NCBI RefSeq assembly: GCF_002081715.1 | Contig: NZ_MUKP01000020.1 | Location: forward strand, 36,062 to 100,061 | From: Nocardia donostiensis | Lineage (GTDB): Bacteria; Actinomycetota; Actinomycetes; Mycobacteriales; Mycobacteriaceae | Direction: 5' to 3' | DNA: 64,000 nucleotides | Part shown: positions 8,388 to 16,966 of the stretch, piece after piece | How the letters are laid out: every line of letters begins with the position of its first letter | How positions within the stretch are numbered: the first letter of the stretch is position 1 | Position numbers and translations under genes: made by a program | Notes under the pieces: generated by a model | The model's input: the letters and a program-made list of their open reading frames with translations, nothing else | Databases searched by the model: none | Told to the model about the DNA's origin: nothing

Positions 8388-9383
8388 ATGACGGAAACCA
8401 GGTCAATGGCGACCTCGCAGGCAGTGCCTGTTTCCTCATCGCTTCAGGCACGGCTTGCGGCCGCGGCATCGGTGGTGGGATTGCGCCAGATCAATGGCAT
8501 ACTGCCGCGCAACCGCATCGGTATCGGTGCCGGACGCGGGCTGATCGCGGCCACCATGGCCGCTTTCGGTCCCACCCTGCCCGGCGCCCACGTGACTCAG
8601 GTCCGCTCGGGCGGTGTGCGCGGCGAATGGGTTCGAGCGGCCGGGGTCGAGCACGGCGATCGCGCTGTCTACTACATTCACGGCAGCGGCTATGTGATCT
8701 GCTCGGCACGCACCCATCGGGGTTTGGCCTCCCGACTGTCCAAGGCCACCGGGCTACCGGTATTCGTCGTCGATTACCGGTTGGCTCCCGAGCATCGTTT
8801 TCCGGCCGCCGCTGACGATGTCGAGGCAGGCTACCGTTGGCTGCTCGCCAACGGCTACCAGGCCCACGATGTGGTCATCGGCGGCGACTCCGCGGGCTGC
8901 CACCTCGGATTGGACCTGCTGCTGCAGAACCTGCGCACCGGTATCGACCAGCCCGCAGGCGTCTTCATGTTCTCCCCGCTGATGGACCTGACCTTTGCTC
9001 TCGCCGAGCAGCAGGATCGGCTGCGCCGCGATCCCATGGCTCCCGCGTGGGTGGGGAAGCGACTGGTCGAGTTGTACACCACCGGGCAGTCGGCGACGTC
9101 GCCGCGGTTGCGGTTGACGATCCCGTCCGGGGCCGCGCTTCCACCGCTGTTCGTGCAGGCCAGTGCGGAAGAGATGCTGGCAGACGACGCCCGCCACCTG
9201 CGTGACATGGCAGTGGCGGCCGGTGCTCGCTGTGACCTCGAGCTGTGGCCCGGCCGGATCCATGTCTTCCAGGCGCTGCCACTGCTGGTTCCCGAAGCAG
9301 AACCGGCGCTACGGCGTACTGCGCATTTCGTCGCCTCCGCGCTCGCGGAGGCGGGAACCTCGGTCCGGGAGCGGGTGAGCTGA
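8388..9383 (+). CDS. Alpha/beta hydrolase, hormone-sensitive-lipase (GDXG) family
   Basis: 331 residues from ATG 8388. It has the HSL oxyanion motif HGSGY, the nucleophile elbow GGDSAGCHLG, and the late Asp/His region ending with GRIHVFQALP, so the triad is complete. It hydrolyses short- to medium-chain esters. It lies immediately upstream of an SDR, a ferritin-like protein and a Baeyer-Villiger-type monooxygenase; a BVMO makes esters or lactones that an HSL esterase can open, so the operon is chemically coherent. The set also resembles the mycobacterial mymA locus (monooxygenase, lipase, SDR). ATG 8358 is possible but lies inside the operator. Confidence 0.88.
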   Translation: MTETRSMATSQAVPVSSSLQARLAAAASVVGLRQINGILPRNRIGIGAGRGLIAATMAAFGPTLPGAHVTQVRSGGVRGEWVRAAGVEHGDRAVYYIHGSGYVICSARTHRGLASRLSKATGLPVFVVDYRLAPEHRFPAAADDVEAGYRWLLANGYQAHDVVIGGDSAGCHLGLDLLLQNLRTGIDQPAGVFMFSPLMDLTFALAEQQDRLRRDPMAPAWVGKRLVELYTTGQSATSPRLRLTIPSGAALPPLFVQASAEEMLADDARHLRDMAVAAGARCDLELWPGRIHVFQALPLLVPEAEPALRRTAHFVASALAEAGTSVRERVS

Positions 9384-9385
9384 TC

Positions 9386-10297
9386 GTGTGGATAGTGGAC
9401 AATCTGATGACCGCGCTGGGCGCCGGGAGCCGGCGCACCTACGGTGCGAAAGCGATCGTGACCGGGGCAGGCAGCGGTATCGGACGCGCTTTCGCGCTCG
9501 AACTCGCGGCCCGCGGTGGTGAGGTGCTGTGCGTCGATATCGATAAAGATCGTGCCGAGGACACTGTCCGGATGATCGAGCGGATACACGGCCGCACCGC
9601 GCACGCACTCTTCTGCGATGTATCCCAGCGTTCGGACGTGGAGAGTCTTGCCCTCCACGCGGAGCTGATCTTCCAGGACGCGCCGACCCTGGTGATCAAC
9701 AACGCGGGCGTAGGGATCGGCGGAAAACCGGTGGGTGATATCGGTTTCGACGACTGGCAGTGGGCGTTGGGGATCAACCTGTGGGGTGTGGTGCACGGAT
9801 GTGAGGTCTTCACTCCGCAGCTGCGGGCGAGCGGGCGGGGCGGCATCATCAATGTCGCCTCCGCGGCCGGGTTCGCCGCGGCGCCCGCCATGGCCGCCTA
9901 CAACGTATCCAAGGCCGGGGTGCTGTCGTTGTCGGAGACCATGGCCGCCGAATTGTCCGGCAGCGGCGTCGCGGTCACGGTGCTGTGTCCCACGTTCGTC
10001 AAAACCAATGTGGTCACCGACGGCCGGATCGCCGCCGGGGCGAGCCGGCTCGCCGACGAGCTCATGCGCTGGACCGGGTTCTCGCCCGAGCGGGTCGTCC
10101 GGATGACCCTCGATGCGCACGATCTCGGCCGGCTCTATGTGCTTCCTCAGCTCGATGCCCACGTCATCTGGCTGCTCAAGAGGCATTTCCCCGCGCTGTA
10201 CGCCCACGCGGCCGGCCTGCTGAATCGTGCTCTGCCGCAAGAGGTTCCGGTACACGACCGCGTAACCGGCAACAGCACCGAAAAGACAGGAGTTTGA
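9386..10297 (+). CDS. SDR family NAD(P)-dependent oxidoreductase
   Basis: 303 residues from GTG 9386, which follows the esterase stop by 2 bp; ATG 9407 is an alternative. It has VTGAGSGIGRAFALELAARG (cofactor), NNAGVGIGGKP, a catalytic Ser in INVASAAGF, and YNVSKAG (Tyr-Lys). The C-terminal tail is longer than a minimal SDR and resembles the acetoin/sepiapterin-like dehydrogenases encoded with BVMO genes. It probably oxidises an alcohol to the ketone used by the monooxygenase, or acts on the alcohol released by the esterase. Confidence 0.87.
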   Translation: MWIVDNLMTALGAGSRRTYGAKAIVTGAGSGIGRAFALELAARGGEVLCVDIDKDRAEDTVRMIERIHGRTAHALFCDVSQRSDVESLALHAELIFQDAPTLVINNAGVGIGGKPVGDIGFDDWQWALGINLWGVVHGCEVFTPQLRASGRGGIINVASAAGFAAAPAMAAYNVSKAGVLSLSETMAAELSGSGVAVTVLCPTFVKTNVVTDGRIAAGASRLADELMRWTGFSPERVVRMTLDAHDLGRLYVLPQLDAHVIWLLKRHFPALYAHAAGLLNRALPQEVPVHDRVTGNSTEKTGV

Positions 10298-10298
10298 T

Positions 10299-11219
10299 AT
10301 GGCATTCGAATTCGACGATATGCTCGCCAAGATCAAGTCTCGGCAGTGGGCCCTGGCCGATATCGAGTGGGATGCCCCGGGCGCCGAGCTGATCGATCCC
10401 GACCTGCACGCCAAACTCAAACCCTTCATGGCCGATCTGATGTGGATCGAGAACGTCGGTGCTCGCGGTTTCGCCGCCATGGCCAAGAAGGCCCCGACGC
10501 AGACCTTGAAGGAGATCTACCGCTACTTTCATGCCGAAGAACAACGGCACGCCAATGCCGAACTGGCGCTGATGCGACGCTGGGGCATGCTCGACGGCGA
10601 CGAGATCCCCGAGCCGAACATCAACGTCAAGCTGGTGATCGAATTCCTCGACAAGCATGCCGACGATATGTCGCTGTCGTTCCTCGGCACCGTCATCCCG
10701 ATGCTCGAGGTCGCCCTCGACGGTGCGCTGATCAAGTTCGTCACCGACGAGATCAAGGATCCGGTCGCGCAGGAAGTCTTCAAGAAGATCAATGCCGATG
10801 AATCCCGGCACCTGGCCACCGATTACGCGGTGATGGAGCTACTGGGTCACGCGACGATGCGTAAATTGCTCATCGAGCTGGTGGGGGGCTGGGCCAAGCC
10901 ATCGTTCATCGTCGGTGTGCTCAGTTACGTGCCGCTACTGAACAAAATGCGCGACAATATCGTCGCCATGGGGGTCGACGAGGAGAAGCTCTACTCGGCG
11001 ATGCGACGTTTCAAAGCCGTCGGGGAACGCACACCGATCGCCAACCGGGTCCCGATGTACCAGATCGTCAAGAAACACAGCGACTGGGTGATCAACCGTA
11101 ATCACCCGTACCACCTGTTCGCTGACGCGATGGTCAAGCTGACCGCGCGCTACCCGCAACGTCTCCTGCGGCCACAGCCCACGTGGTCGAAGGAACTGAC
11201 CTACGAGCCTGTCGCATGA
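10299..11219 (+). CDS. Ferritin-like di-iron protein
   Basis: 306 residues, all-helical, with two metal-binding helices: HAEEQRHANAE (Glu81, His84) and NADESRHLATDY (Glu168, His171). Together with Glu51 (WIENVG) and Glu137 (MLEVALDG), these give the six ligands of a carboxylate-bridged di-iron centre. This arrangement is shared by ferritin-like oxygenases such as acyl-ACP desaturase and AurF-type N-oxygenases; similar proteins are often annotated only as 'ferritin-like' or 'reductase'. A desaturase or oxygenase role in the esterase/SDR/BVMO pathway is plausible but not shown. AGGAG lies 7 nt before the ATG, and the stop overlaps the next start (ATGA). Confidence 0.75.
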   Translation: MAFEFDDMLAKIKSRQWALADIEWDAPGAELIDPDLHAKLKPFMADLMWIENVGARGFAAMAKKAPTQTLKEIYRYFHAEEQRHANAELALMRRWGMLDGDEIPEPNINVKLVIEFLDKHADDMSLSFLGTVIPMLEVALDGALIKFVTDEIKDPVAQEVFKKINADESRHLATDYAVMELLGHATMRKLLIELVGGWAKPSFIVGVLSYVPLLNKMRDNIVAMGVDEEKLYSAMRRFKAVGERTPIANRVPMYQIVKKHSDWVINRNHPYHLFADAMVKLTARYPQRLLRPQPTWSKELTYEPVA

Positions 11220-12736
11220 GCGCGGCCGTGGAGCCACTGGACGTGGCCATCATCGGTGCGGGCTTCGCCGGTATCGGCACCGCCATCCGGTTACGGCAGA
11301 AAGGCATCACCGACTTCGCGATCTTCGAACGCGACAGCCGCATCGGCGGTACCTGGCGCGACAACACCTATCCCGGTGCGGCCTGCGACATTCCGTCGCG
11401 GCTGTACTCCTACAGCTTCGCGCCGAACCCGGACTGGTCGCATACTTACTCCGGCAGCGCGGAGATCCTCGCCTACATCGAGTCGATGGTCGACGAGGCA
11501 GACATCCGCCCGCAGATCAGGTTCGACCACACCGTCACCGGCCTGGTGTTCGACGAGGACGCCGGACTGTGGGTCATCAGCTTCACCGGCCGCCGCCGGA
11601 AAGTACGGGCTCGTACTGTGGTGCTCGCCTCCGGACCGCTGTCCAATGCCGGATTCCCGGACATTCCGGGGCGCGACACCTACGAGGGGCACATGATGCA
11701 CAGTGCCCGCTGGGATCACGACTACGACTTCACCGGCAAGAAGGTGGCCGTGGTCGGTACCGGGGCCAGCGCGGTACAGATCATCCCGGAACTCGTGCGC
11801 CAGGCCGGATCGGTGAAGGTGTTCCAACGCACCCCCGCCTGGGTGCTGCCGCGAGTCAACCGGCGCACCAACGCCGCAACCAAATGGCTCTACCGGCAGC
11901 TGCCGGTAGCCCAGTCGCTGGCCCGCGAGGCGTGGTTCTGGGGGCACGAATCGGTGGCGCTCGGCGTGGTCTGGAATTCACCGCTGACCCGGGTGGTCGA
12001 ATCGGTGGCGCTACTGCACCTGCGCAGTCAGGTCGGTGACCCGTGGCTGCGCCGCCAGCTGACCCCCGATTTCCGGGCCGGTTGCAAACGACTGCTGATG
12101 AGCAACGACTACTACCCGGCCCTGCAACGCGAGAATTGCAAGCTGATCACCTGGCCGATCGCGCGGATCTCGCCCCGGGGGATTCGTACGGCCGAAGGTA
12201 TCGAGCACCGCTTCGACTGCATTGTCTTCGCCACCGGCTTCGATGTATCGAAGGCGGGCTCGCCGGTCCCGATCACCGGCCGAGGCGGGCGGGTACTCGC
12301 CGAGGAGTGGAGCGGCGGAGCGTATGCGTTCAAAAGCGTGACCGTTGCCGGTTACCCCAACTTGTTCCTGACCTTCGGACCGAACTCCGGGCCAGGGCAC
12401 AACTCGGCATTGGTATACATGGAATCCCAGATCGAGTACCTCACCGATGCGATCGGTGTCGTCCTCGAACGAGACCTGCACAGCTTCGAGGTGCGTCGCG
12501 ACCGGCAGGACCGCTACAACGAGAAGCTGCAGCAGCGGTTGGCGGGCACGACATGGAATTCCGGGTGCCGCAGCTGGTATCTGACCGATGACGGGTTCAA
12601 CGCCACCATGTACCCCGGGTTCGGAACACAGTACGCACACCAGTTGGCGAGGGTCGATCTCGACGACTACCTCCTCACACCCCGCGGCTCGGAGATGCCG
12701 AGAGCCGGTACCCGAGCTGCCGTTACGCTCGGGTAA
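11216..12736 (+). CDS. Flavin-containing (Baeyer-Villiger-type) monooxygenase
   Basis: 506 residues. It has an FAD dinucleotide motif IIGAGFAGIGTAIRL at the N-terminus, RIGGTWRDNTYPGAACDIPS (the GGTW...PG pattern of BVMOs and mycobacterial MymA/EthA-like enzymes), an NADPH motif VAVVGTGASAVQIIPE near residue 180, and the fingerprint-like region FQRTPAWVLPR. It inserts oxygen next to a ketone, giving an ester or lactone. The ATGA overlap with the di-iron gene and the adjacent SDR and esterase support an alcohol-ketone-ester route. Substrate unknown. Confidence 0.9.
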   Translation: MSAAVEPLDVAIIGAGFAGIGTAIRLRQKGITDFAIFERDSRIGGTWRDNTYPGAACDIPSRLYSYSFAPNPDWSHTYSGSAEILAYIESMVDEADIRPQIRFDHTVTGLVFDEDAGLWVISFTGRRRKVRARTVVLASGPLSNAGFPDIPGRDTYEGHMMHSARWDHDYDFTGKKVAVVGTGASAVQIIPELVRQAGSVKVFQRTPAWVLPRVNRRTNAATKWLYRQLPVAQSLAREAWFWGHESVALGVVWNSPLTRVVESVALLHLRSQVGDPWLRRQLTPDFRAGCKRLLMSNDYYPALQRENCKLITWPIARISPRGIRTAEGIEHRFDCIVFATGFDVSKAGSPVPITGRGGRVLAEEWSGGAYAFKSVTVAGYPNLFLTFGPNSGPGHNSALVYMESQIEYLTDAIGVVLERDLHSFEVRRDRQDRYNEKLQQRLAGTTWNSGCRSWYLTDDGFNATMYPGFGTQYAHQLARVDLDDYLLTPRGSEMPRAGTRAAVTLG

Positions 12737-12842
12737 TCTCGACGCGCGAGATGGTGCCCACCCGCGGTGTTGTTGCGCACCCGGAGGTGGGCAACACATA
12801 TTGTCGGTGATCGGCAGGGAGAAAGGGCGGGCGAGTAGCCGG

Positions 12843-13610
12843 ATGGCAGAGTATCGAATCGACGATCTCGCTCGTGCTGCCGGCACGACCGCCCGCAATG
12901 TGCGGGCCTACCAGGAACGCGGTTTGCTGCCGCCGCCCGTGCGCCGTAACGGCCGGGCGCTCATCTACGACGACACGCATCTGGCCCGGTTGAAGATCAT
13001 CGATGCGTTGCTGCAGCGGGGTTTCACGACCGCCCATATCGCCGATTTCATCACCAGTTGGGAAACCGGTAAAGACCTCACCGAGATCCTCGGTCTGCAG
13101 CAGGCCGTCACCGCCAGTTGGGGCACTCCTCGAGAACGCCTGCGGGTGCCCCGCGAATTGGTCGACACCTTTCTCGGCGATTCCGCGGAACGCCCGGTGG
13201 ACAACACACAACTCGCTCGGCTTGCGGAGCTGGGCCTGGTGGTGCTGCACGAGGACACCGTCGAGATCACCCAGCCGGAGCTGCTGGAGATATTCGCCGA
13301 GCTACACGGCTACGGTTTCGGCTTGGCCGGGCTCGCCGAGCTGTATGCGGGAATGATCAAGCGAGTCGACGATATTGCGGAGCTCATGATCACCGCAGCC
13401 AAGGATCAGTTGGTGGACAAGCACGGTCCAGGCTGGCTGCCCGACTCCGATCGCGAAATCTCCGAAACCGCCGCAATGCTCAACCACCTGCGCGAACTCG
13501 GAGTTCGCGCCGTCCACGACAGCCTCGCCCAAGCGCTCGACCGAACGCTGGCAGCACAATTGGGCGACTACCTCGCCGAGGCTGCGAGCCGGTATCGGGC
13601 CGAACGCTAG
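12843..13610 (+). CDS. MerR family transcriptional regulator
   Basis: 255 residues. The N-terminal winged helix is of MerR type (YRIDDLARAAGTTARNVRAYQ, then GRALIYDDTHLARLKIIDALLQRGF), followed by a dimerisation helix and a long helical C-terminal domain with no cysteine cluster. It is therefore probably a drug/small-molecule type rather than a metal sensor. ATG 12843 starts exactly at the domain; the 106 bp before it hold a GGAGAAAGG-like element. It may control the upstream BVMO operon or the monooxygenase operon downstream. Confidence 0.85.
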   Translation: MAEYRIDDLARAAGTTARNVRAYQERGLLPPPVRRNGRALIYDDTHLARLKIIDALLQRGFTTAHIADFITSWETGKDLTEILGLQQAVTASWGTPRERLRVPRELVDTFLGDSAERPVDNTQLARLAELGLVVLHEDTVEITQPELLEIFAELHGYGFGLAGLAELYAGMIKRVDDIAELMITAAKDQLVDKHGPGWLPDSDREISETAAMLNHLRELGVRAVHDSLAQALDRTLAAQLGDYLAEAASRYRAER

Positions 13611-13665
13611 CGGCGCATGCCAGCCAACGTGTTTGCCCTGCTTGTCGTCCCGGTCCAAAGCCCAC

Positions 13666-13707
13666 CCGAGGCCCTGCTGGGAGTTCCGTTCCCGGACAGG
13701 GCCTCGG
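13666..13707 (+). terminator. Strong hairpin after the MerR gene
   Basis: Perfect 11-bp stem CCGAGGCCCTG (13666-13676) / CAGGGCCTCGG (13697-13707) with a 20-nt loop, 55 bp after the MerR stop. It isolates the MerR transcript from the monooxygenase operon. Confidence 0.7.
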
Positions 13708-14059
13708 CGTTATTCGCCGGCATTCAGTTGTCGGCCATGTGATCTCGGCTTCGTAAGAATTCTCTATTTTTGTAGGCGACGACTCCGCTTTCGTACCCCA
13801 GGTTCGGGGCATGGGTGTCGGATATCGCTCTGCCCGTGATCGGCGGCCTCGGCACCGGCTCGACAGCGGGCCGGTCGCACACGGCTGGCGAAATCGGGAG
13901 ATCGACCCGGTGACAACACCTATTGCAGTGCGCTGACCAGGTATTTCTCCGAGTTGTCCAACTGGGTGACGCAAATTGTCCACGATGCGCACATCCAAAG
14001 ACGTGGTCCATGCCACATCGTTTCCTCACAGTGATCTACTCCACAGGCAGGAAACGTCC
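13708..14059 (+). promoter_or_regulatory. Promoter region of the monooxygenase operon
   Basis: About 350 bp without a gene. Two AT-richer patches stand out: GAATTCTCTATTTTTG near 13757-13773, and 13940-13978. The second contains a perfect palindrome AGTTG-TC-CAACT (13952-13963) and a repeated TTGTCCA (13954-13960 and 13976-13982), placing it 97-108 bp upstream of the first gene. This is a good candidate activator site for the operon. No sigma-54 -24/-12 element was recognised. Confidence 0.4.
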
Positions 14060-14791
14060 ATGATCAGTGATTCACCTGCTGGCCCGACCAGCGCTCTGCA
14101 TGCACCGCAGCTCATCGCGAACAGCCGAATGCTGTACCTGGTGTGGGTGCCTGCGGATCCGGACGCTGTCGAGAAGCTGGTGCCTGCGGGCCTGACGCCG
14201 CGCGAGGACCGGGCGTGCTACCTCAACCAGTACGTGGTCGACGATCCGCTGCAGACCTCGAACGGCGCGGCGTCGGTCGACTCGTTCGGTGCGTACTCCC
14301 TTACCTATCTGGGCGTCGACCTGGCCGACCTGGACACCGAGGCAGGTGTTCCGGCTCGGTGGTGGACGCACTACTTCAACAGCTCCGAGCCGATGAACCG
14401 CTACGCCGCCGAGCGCGGCGTGCCGACCGGGGCCGGACGTACCGAACTCGCGGTGACCGCAGACAAGGTCGTCGCGACCACCTTCCTGGAGGGAAGTCCG
14501 GCCATTCGGACCACGGCGCGGTTCGGTGCCGGGCCTGCTGTCCGCTCGACAGGGCAGCTGCGCTACATCACCCGCGACACCGACGGCTTCGTCAGTGGCC
14601 GGTATCCGTTCGTCGCAGATATGGTGCCCGGTTTCGAGGTCGAATCGCTGGAATTCCTCGACCCCACCCACGACGTCTATGCGCTGCGTCCCGCCGACCC
14701 GTTGGCGGTGACGTTCGGCTTCTACTCGCCCGACATCACGTTCTGCTACCCGGGCGGCGAGGGCCCGCTGGGGAGCAGGCACGGCAGCTGA
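14060..14791 (+). CDS. Acetoacetate decarboxylase-family protein
   Basis: 243 residues from ATG 14060 (AGGAAAC just upstream). The chain shows the beta-rich pattern of the acetoacetate decarboxylase superfamily (LVWVPADPDAVEKLVPAGL near the N-terminus, a CYLNQYVV strand, and a late FGFYSPDITFCYPGG). The Schiff-base lysine cannot be placed with confidence, and many relatives are hydratases or aldolases rather than decarboxylases. It lies 48 bp upstream of the monooxygenase alpha-subunit gene and is probably its first co-transcribed neighbour. The family call is moderate. Confidence 0.55.
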   Translation: MISDSPAGPTSALHAPQLIANSRMLYLVWVPADPDAVEKLVPAGLTPREDRACYLNQYVVDDPLQTSNGAASVDSFGAYSLTYLGVDLADLDTEAGVPARWWTHYFNSSEPMNRYAAERGVPTGAGRTELAVTADKVVATTFLEGSPAIRTTARFGAGPAVRSTGQLRYITRDTDGFVSGRYPFVADMVPGFEVESLEFLDPTHDVYALRPADPLAVTFGFYSPDITFCYPGGEGPLGSRHGS

Positions 14792-14839
14792 TCCCACGAA
14801 TCACCAGTCCCACCCGAAGTATCTCGAAGGAGCAACACG

Positions 14840-16336
14840 ATGGCACTACTCGATCGCAGCGCCTGGTACGACCTGGCGCGGACCACGGAGTGGACGCCGA
14901 CCTATATCTCGGCCGACGAACTGTTCCCGCCGGAAATGAGTGGTGGCGAGGGGATCCCGGACGAGGCCTGGGCGACCTATGACGAGCCGTACAAGGTGTC
15001 CTACCGCGAGTACGTCGATGTGCAGCGGCAGAAGGATGCGGGCGCCTACTCGGTCAAGGCCGCGCTCGAGCGCAACGATCTGTACAACAAGGCCGACGCC
15101 GGGTGGATCTCCATCCTCAAGGAGCACTACGCTGCCGTCGCACTGGTGGAATACGGTGCCGCGCTGCAGGAGTCGCGTTTCGTTCGCTGGTCCAAGGCGC
15201 CGGGCCTGCGCAATATGGCCACCTTCGGGATGTTGGACGAGATGCGGCACGGCCAGATCCAGCTGTATTTCCCGCACGAGTACATCAACAAGGACCGGCA
15301 GTTCGACTGGTCGCATCAGACGATGTGGACGAACAACTGGGTGGCGCTGGGCGCCCGCCACTATTTCGACGACATCATGATGACCCGCGATGCCGTGGAG
15401 ACCTCGATCTATGCGAACTTCGCATTCGAGACCGGATTCACCAATCTCCAGTTCATCGGCCTGTCCGGTGATGCCGCCAACGCGGGCGACTACACCTTCT
15501 CCAAGCTGATCCAGAGCATTCAGTCCGACGAAGCCCGGCATGCGCAGCTGGGGACTCCCTTGCTGCAGATGCTGATCGAGCACGGCCAGGTCGAGAAGGC
15601 GCAGAACCACATCGACGTGTCGTTCTGGCGGTCCTACCGGCTGTTCACCATCCTGTCGGGCATCCCGATGGACTACTACGTGCCGCTGGATGTGCGGGAG
15701 AGCTCCTTCAAGGAGTTCATGCAGGAGTGGATCGTTACGCAGTTCATCAAGTCGATCGAGGACCTGGGCCTGCGCAAGCCCTGGTACTGGGACATCTTCA
15801 TGCGCGACCTCGACGAGCACCATCACGGCCAGCATCTGGGCACCTACTCGTGGCGGCCGACGCTGTGGTGGCATCCGGCTGCAGGCGTGAGCCCGGAGGA
15901 GCGGGACTGGCTCGAAGAGAAGTACCCCGGCTGGAACGACACCTTCGGCAAGGTCTGGGACGTCATGATCGACAATTTCGTCAACGGGCGCGAAGACAAG
16001 ACGATCCCGGGCACCCTGCCGATGACCTGCAACGTCTCTCAGCTCCCTATCGTGGGCACGCCTGGAAAGAGCCTGCAGGACAACACCCTCGTGCACGAAG
16101 GCCGCAAGTACCACTTCGCATCCGAGGTGGACAAGTGGATCTTCGAGCAGAACCCGAACCGGTACAAGCACCACAAGAGCCTCATCGACCGCTTCCTCGG
16201 CGGCGAGATCCAGCCCGCCGACCTCGACGGTGTCCTCGAGTACATGGGTCTCGGCGTGGTCAGCGAGGGCGGCAACGACGCCCACAACTATGCCTGGCTC
16301 GACCACTACCGCAACAGCCTGGCAACGGCCGGCTGA
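14840..16336 (+). CDS. Soluble di-iron monooxygenase hydroxylase alpha subunit (toluene-4-monooxygenase TmoA type)
   Basis: 498 residues, matching TmoA/alkene-monooxygenase alpha subunits in length and numbering. Di-iron ligands are all present: Glu104, Glu134, His137 (MLDEMRHGQ), Glu197 (FAFETGFTN), Glu231 and His234 (SDEARHAQ), with the catalytic Thr201. Against T4MO, which has Ile100/Gly103/Ala107/Phe176/Phe196/Phe205 in the active site, this protein has Val100, Val103, Ala107, Phe176, Phe196 and Phe205. The Gly103-to-Val change should shrink or reshape the pocket. It is the catalytic subunit of a six-component complex encoded in order A, B, D, E, F, C. The substrate (alkene, aromatic or heterocycle) cannot be decided from sequence. 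Confidence 0.93.
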   Translation: MALLDRSAWYDLARTTEWTPTYISADELFPPEMSGGEGIPDEAWATYDEPYKVSYREYVDVQRQKDAGAYSVKAALERNDLYNKADAGWISILKEHYAAVALVEYGAALQESRFVRWSKAPGLRNMATFGMLDEMRHGQIQLYFPHEYINKDRQFDWSHQTMWTNNWVALGARHYFDDIMMTRDAVETSIYANFAFETGFTNLQFIGLSGDAANAGDYTFSKLIQSIQSDEARHAQLGTPLLQMLIEHGQVEKAQNHIDVSFWRSYRLFTILSGIPMDYYVPLDVRESSFKEFMQEWIVTQFIKSIEDLGLRKPWYWDIFMRDLDEHHHGQHLGTYSWRPTLWWHPAAGVSPEERDWLEEKYPGWNDTFGKVWDVMIDNFVNGREDKTIPGTLPMTCNVSQLPIVGTPGKSLQDNTLVHEGRKYHFASEVDKWIFEQNPNRYKHHKSLIDRFLGGEIQPADLDGVLEYMGLGVVSEGGNDAHNYAWLDHYRNSLATAG

Positions 16337-16363
16337 TCCCCCGTTCACCAAGGAGACACAGCC

Positions 16364-16624
16364 ATGGCACCATTCCCCATTTCCTCGAAGTTCCACGGTG
16401 ACTTCGTCCTCAAGCTCGTTGCGGTCGACACCGACAACACGATCGACGAGGTCGCCGCGGCGGCGGCCGAGCACTCGGTCGGCATCCATGTCCCCGATCA
16501 GCCAGGGAAGGTCATCCGCGCGCGGGCCCAAGACGCCGATGCACCGTTCCCCCGGGATATGAAGCTGTCCGACACAGGGCTCGAGCCGACCGACACCATC
16601 GAGTTCTACTTCAGCGAGGTCTAG
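16364..16624 (+). CDS. Monooxygenase hydroxylase gamma subunit (TmoB type)
   Basis: 86 residues with a ubiquitin-like fold typical of TmoB: KFHGDFVLKLVAVDT, then IDEVAAAAAEHSVGIHV, ending with TIEFYFSEV. This small subunit packs on the hydroxylase dimer of group 2 soluble di-iron monooxygenases. AAGGAG precedes the ATG, and the stop TAG touches the next ATG. Length equals the family norm (about 84-88). Confidence 0.9.
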   Translation: MAPFPISSKFHGDFVLKLVAVDTDNTIDEVAAAAAEHSVGIHVPDQPGKVIRARAQDADAPFPRDMKLSDTGLEPTDTIEFYFSEV

Positions 16625-16966
16625 ATGACTACCGAACCCACTGCCGCTGCCCAGATCGCCGACCCGGTCGGTCCCGTCGTGCAGGCCGGCGAGATCGCCG
16701 AGGCTGTCGCCGAAGCCGCTCGCATCGATAACGAGGGCAAACGCGTCGACATCCGCAACCGTGGCTCCTATGTGCGTGTCGAGGTCGACGGCGGCGAGTG
16801 TGTCCTGTACCGCGCCACGATCGAAGAACAGCTCGGGCGCCCGTTCCAGATGCATGAGCTCGAGGTCAGCATGCCGTCCTTCGTCGGGCGCATCGAAACC
16901 GGAACCGAACGCGTCCGGTTCTACCTCGCCAGCCACGCCACCGCCCGCAAGGAGGAAACCGCATGA
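16625..16966 (+). CDS. Monooxygenase effector/coupling protein (TmoD type)
   Basis: 113 residues, MmoB/TmoD family. The conserved core runs from VDIRNRGSYVRVEVDGGECV through LGRPFQMHELEVSMPSFVGRI. Effector proteins bind the hydroxylase next to the active site and gate electron transfer and substrate entry. Starts 1 bp after the B-subunit stop; its own stop overlaps the beta-subunit ATG (ATGA). The first 25 residues are low-complexity and probably disordered. Confidence 0.92.
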   Translation: MTTEPTAAAQIADPVGPVVQAGEIAEAVAEAARIDNEGKRVDIRNRGSYVRVEVDGGECVLYRATIEEQLGRPFQMHELEVSMPSFVGRIETGTERVRFYLASHATARKEETA

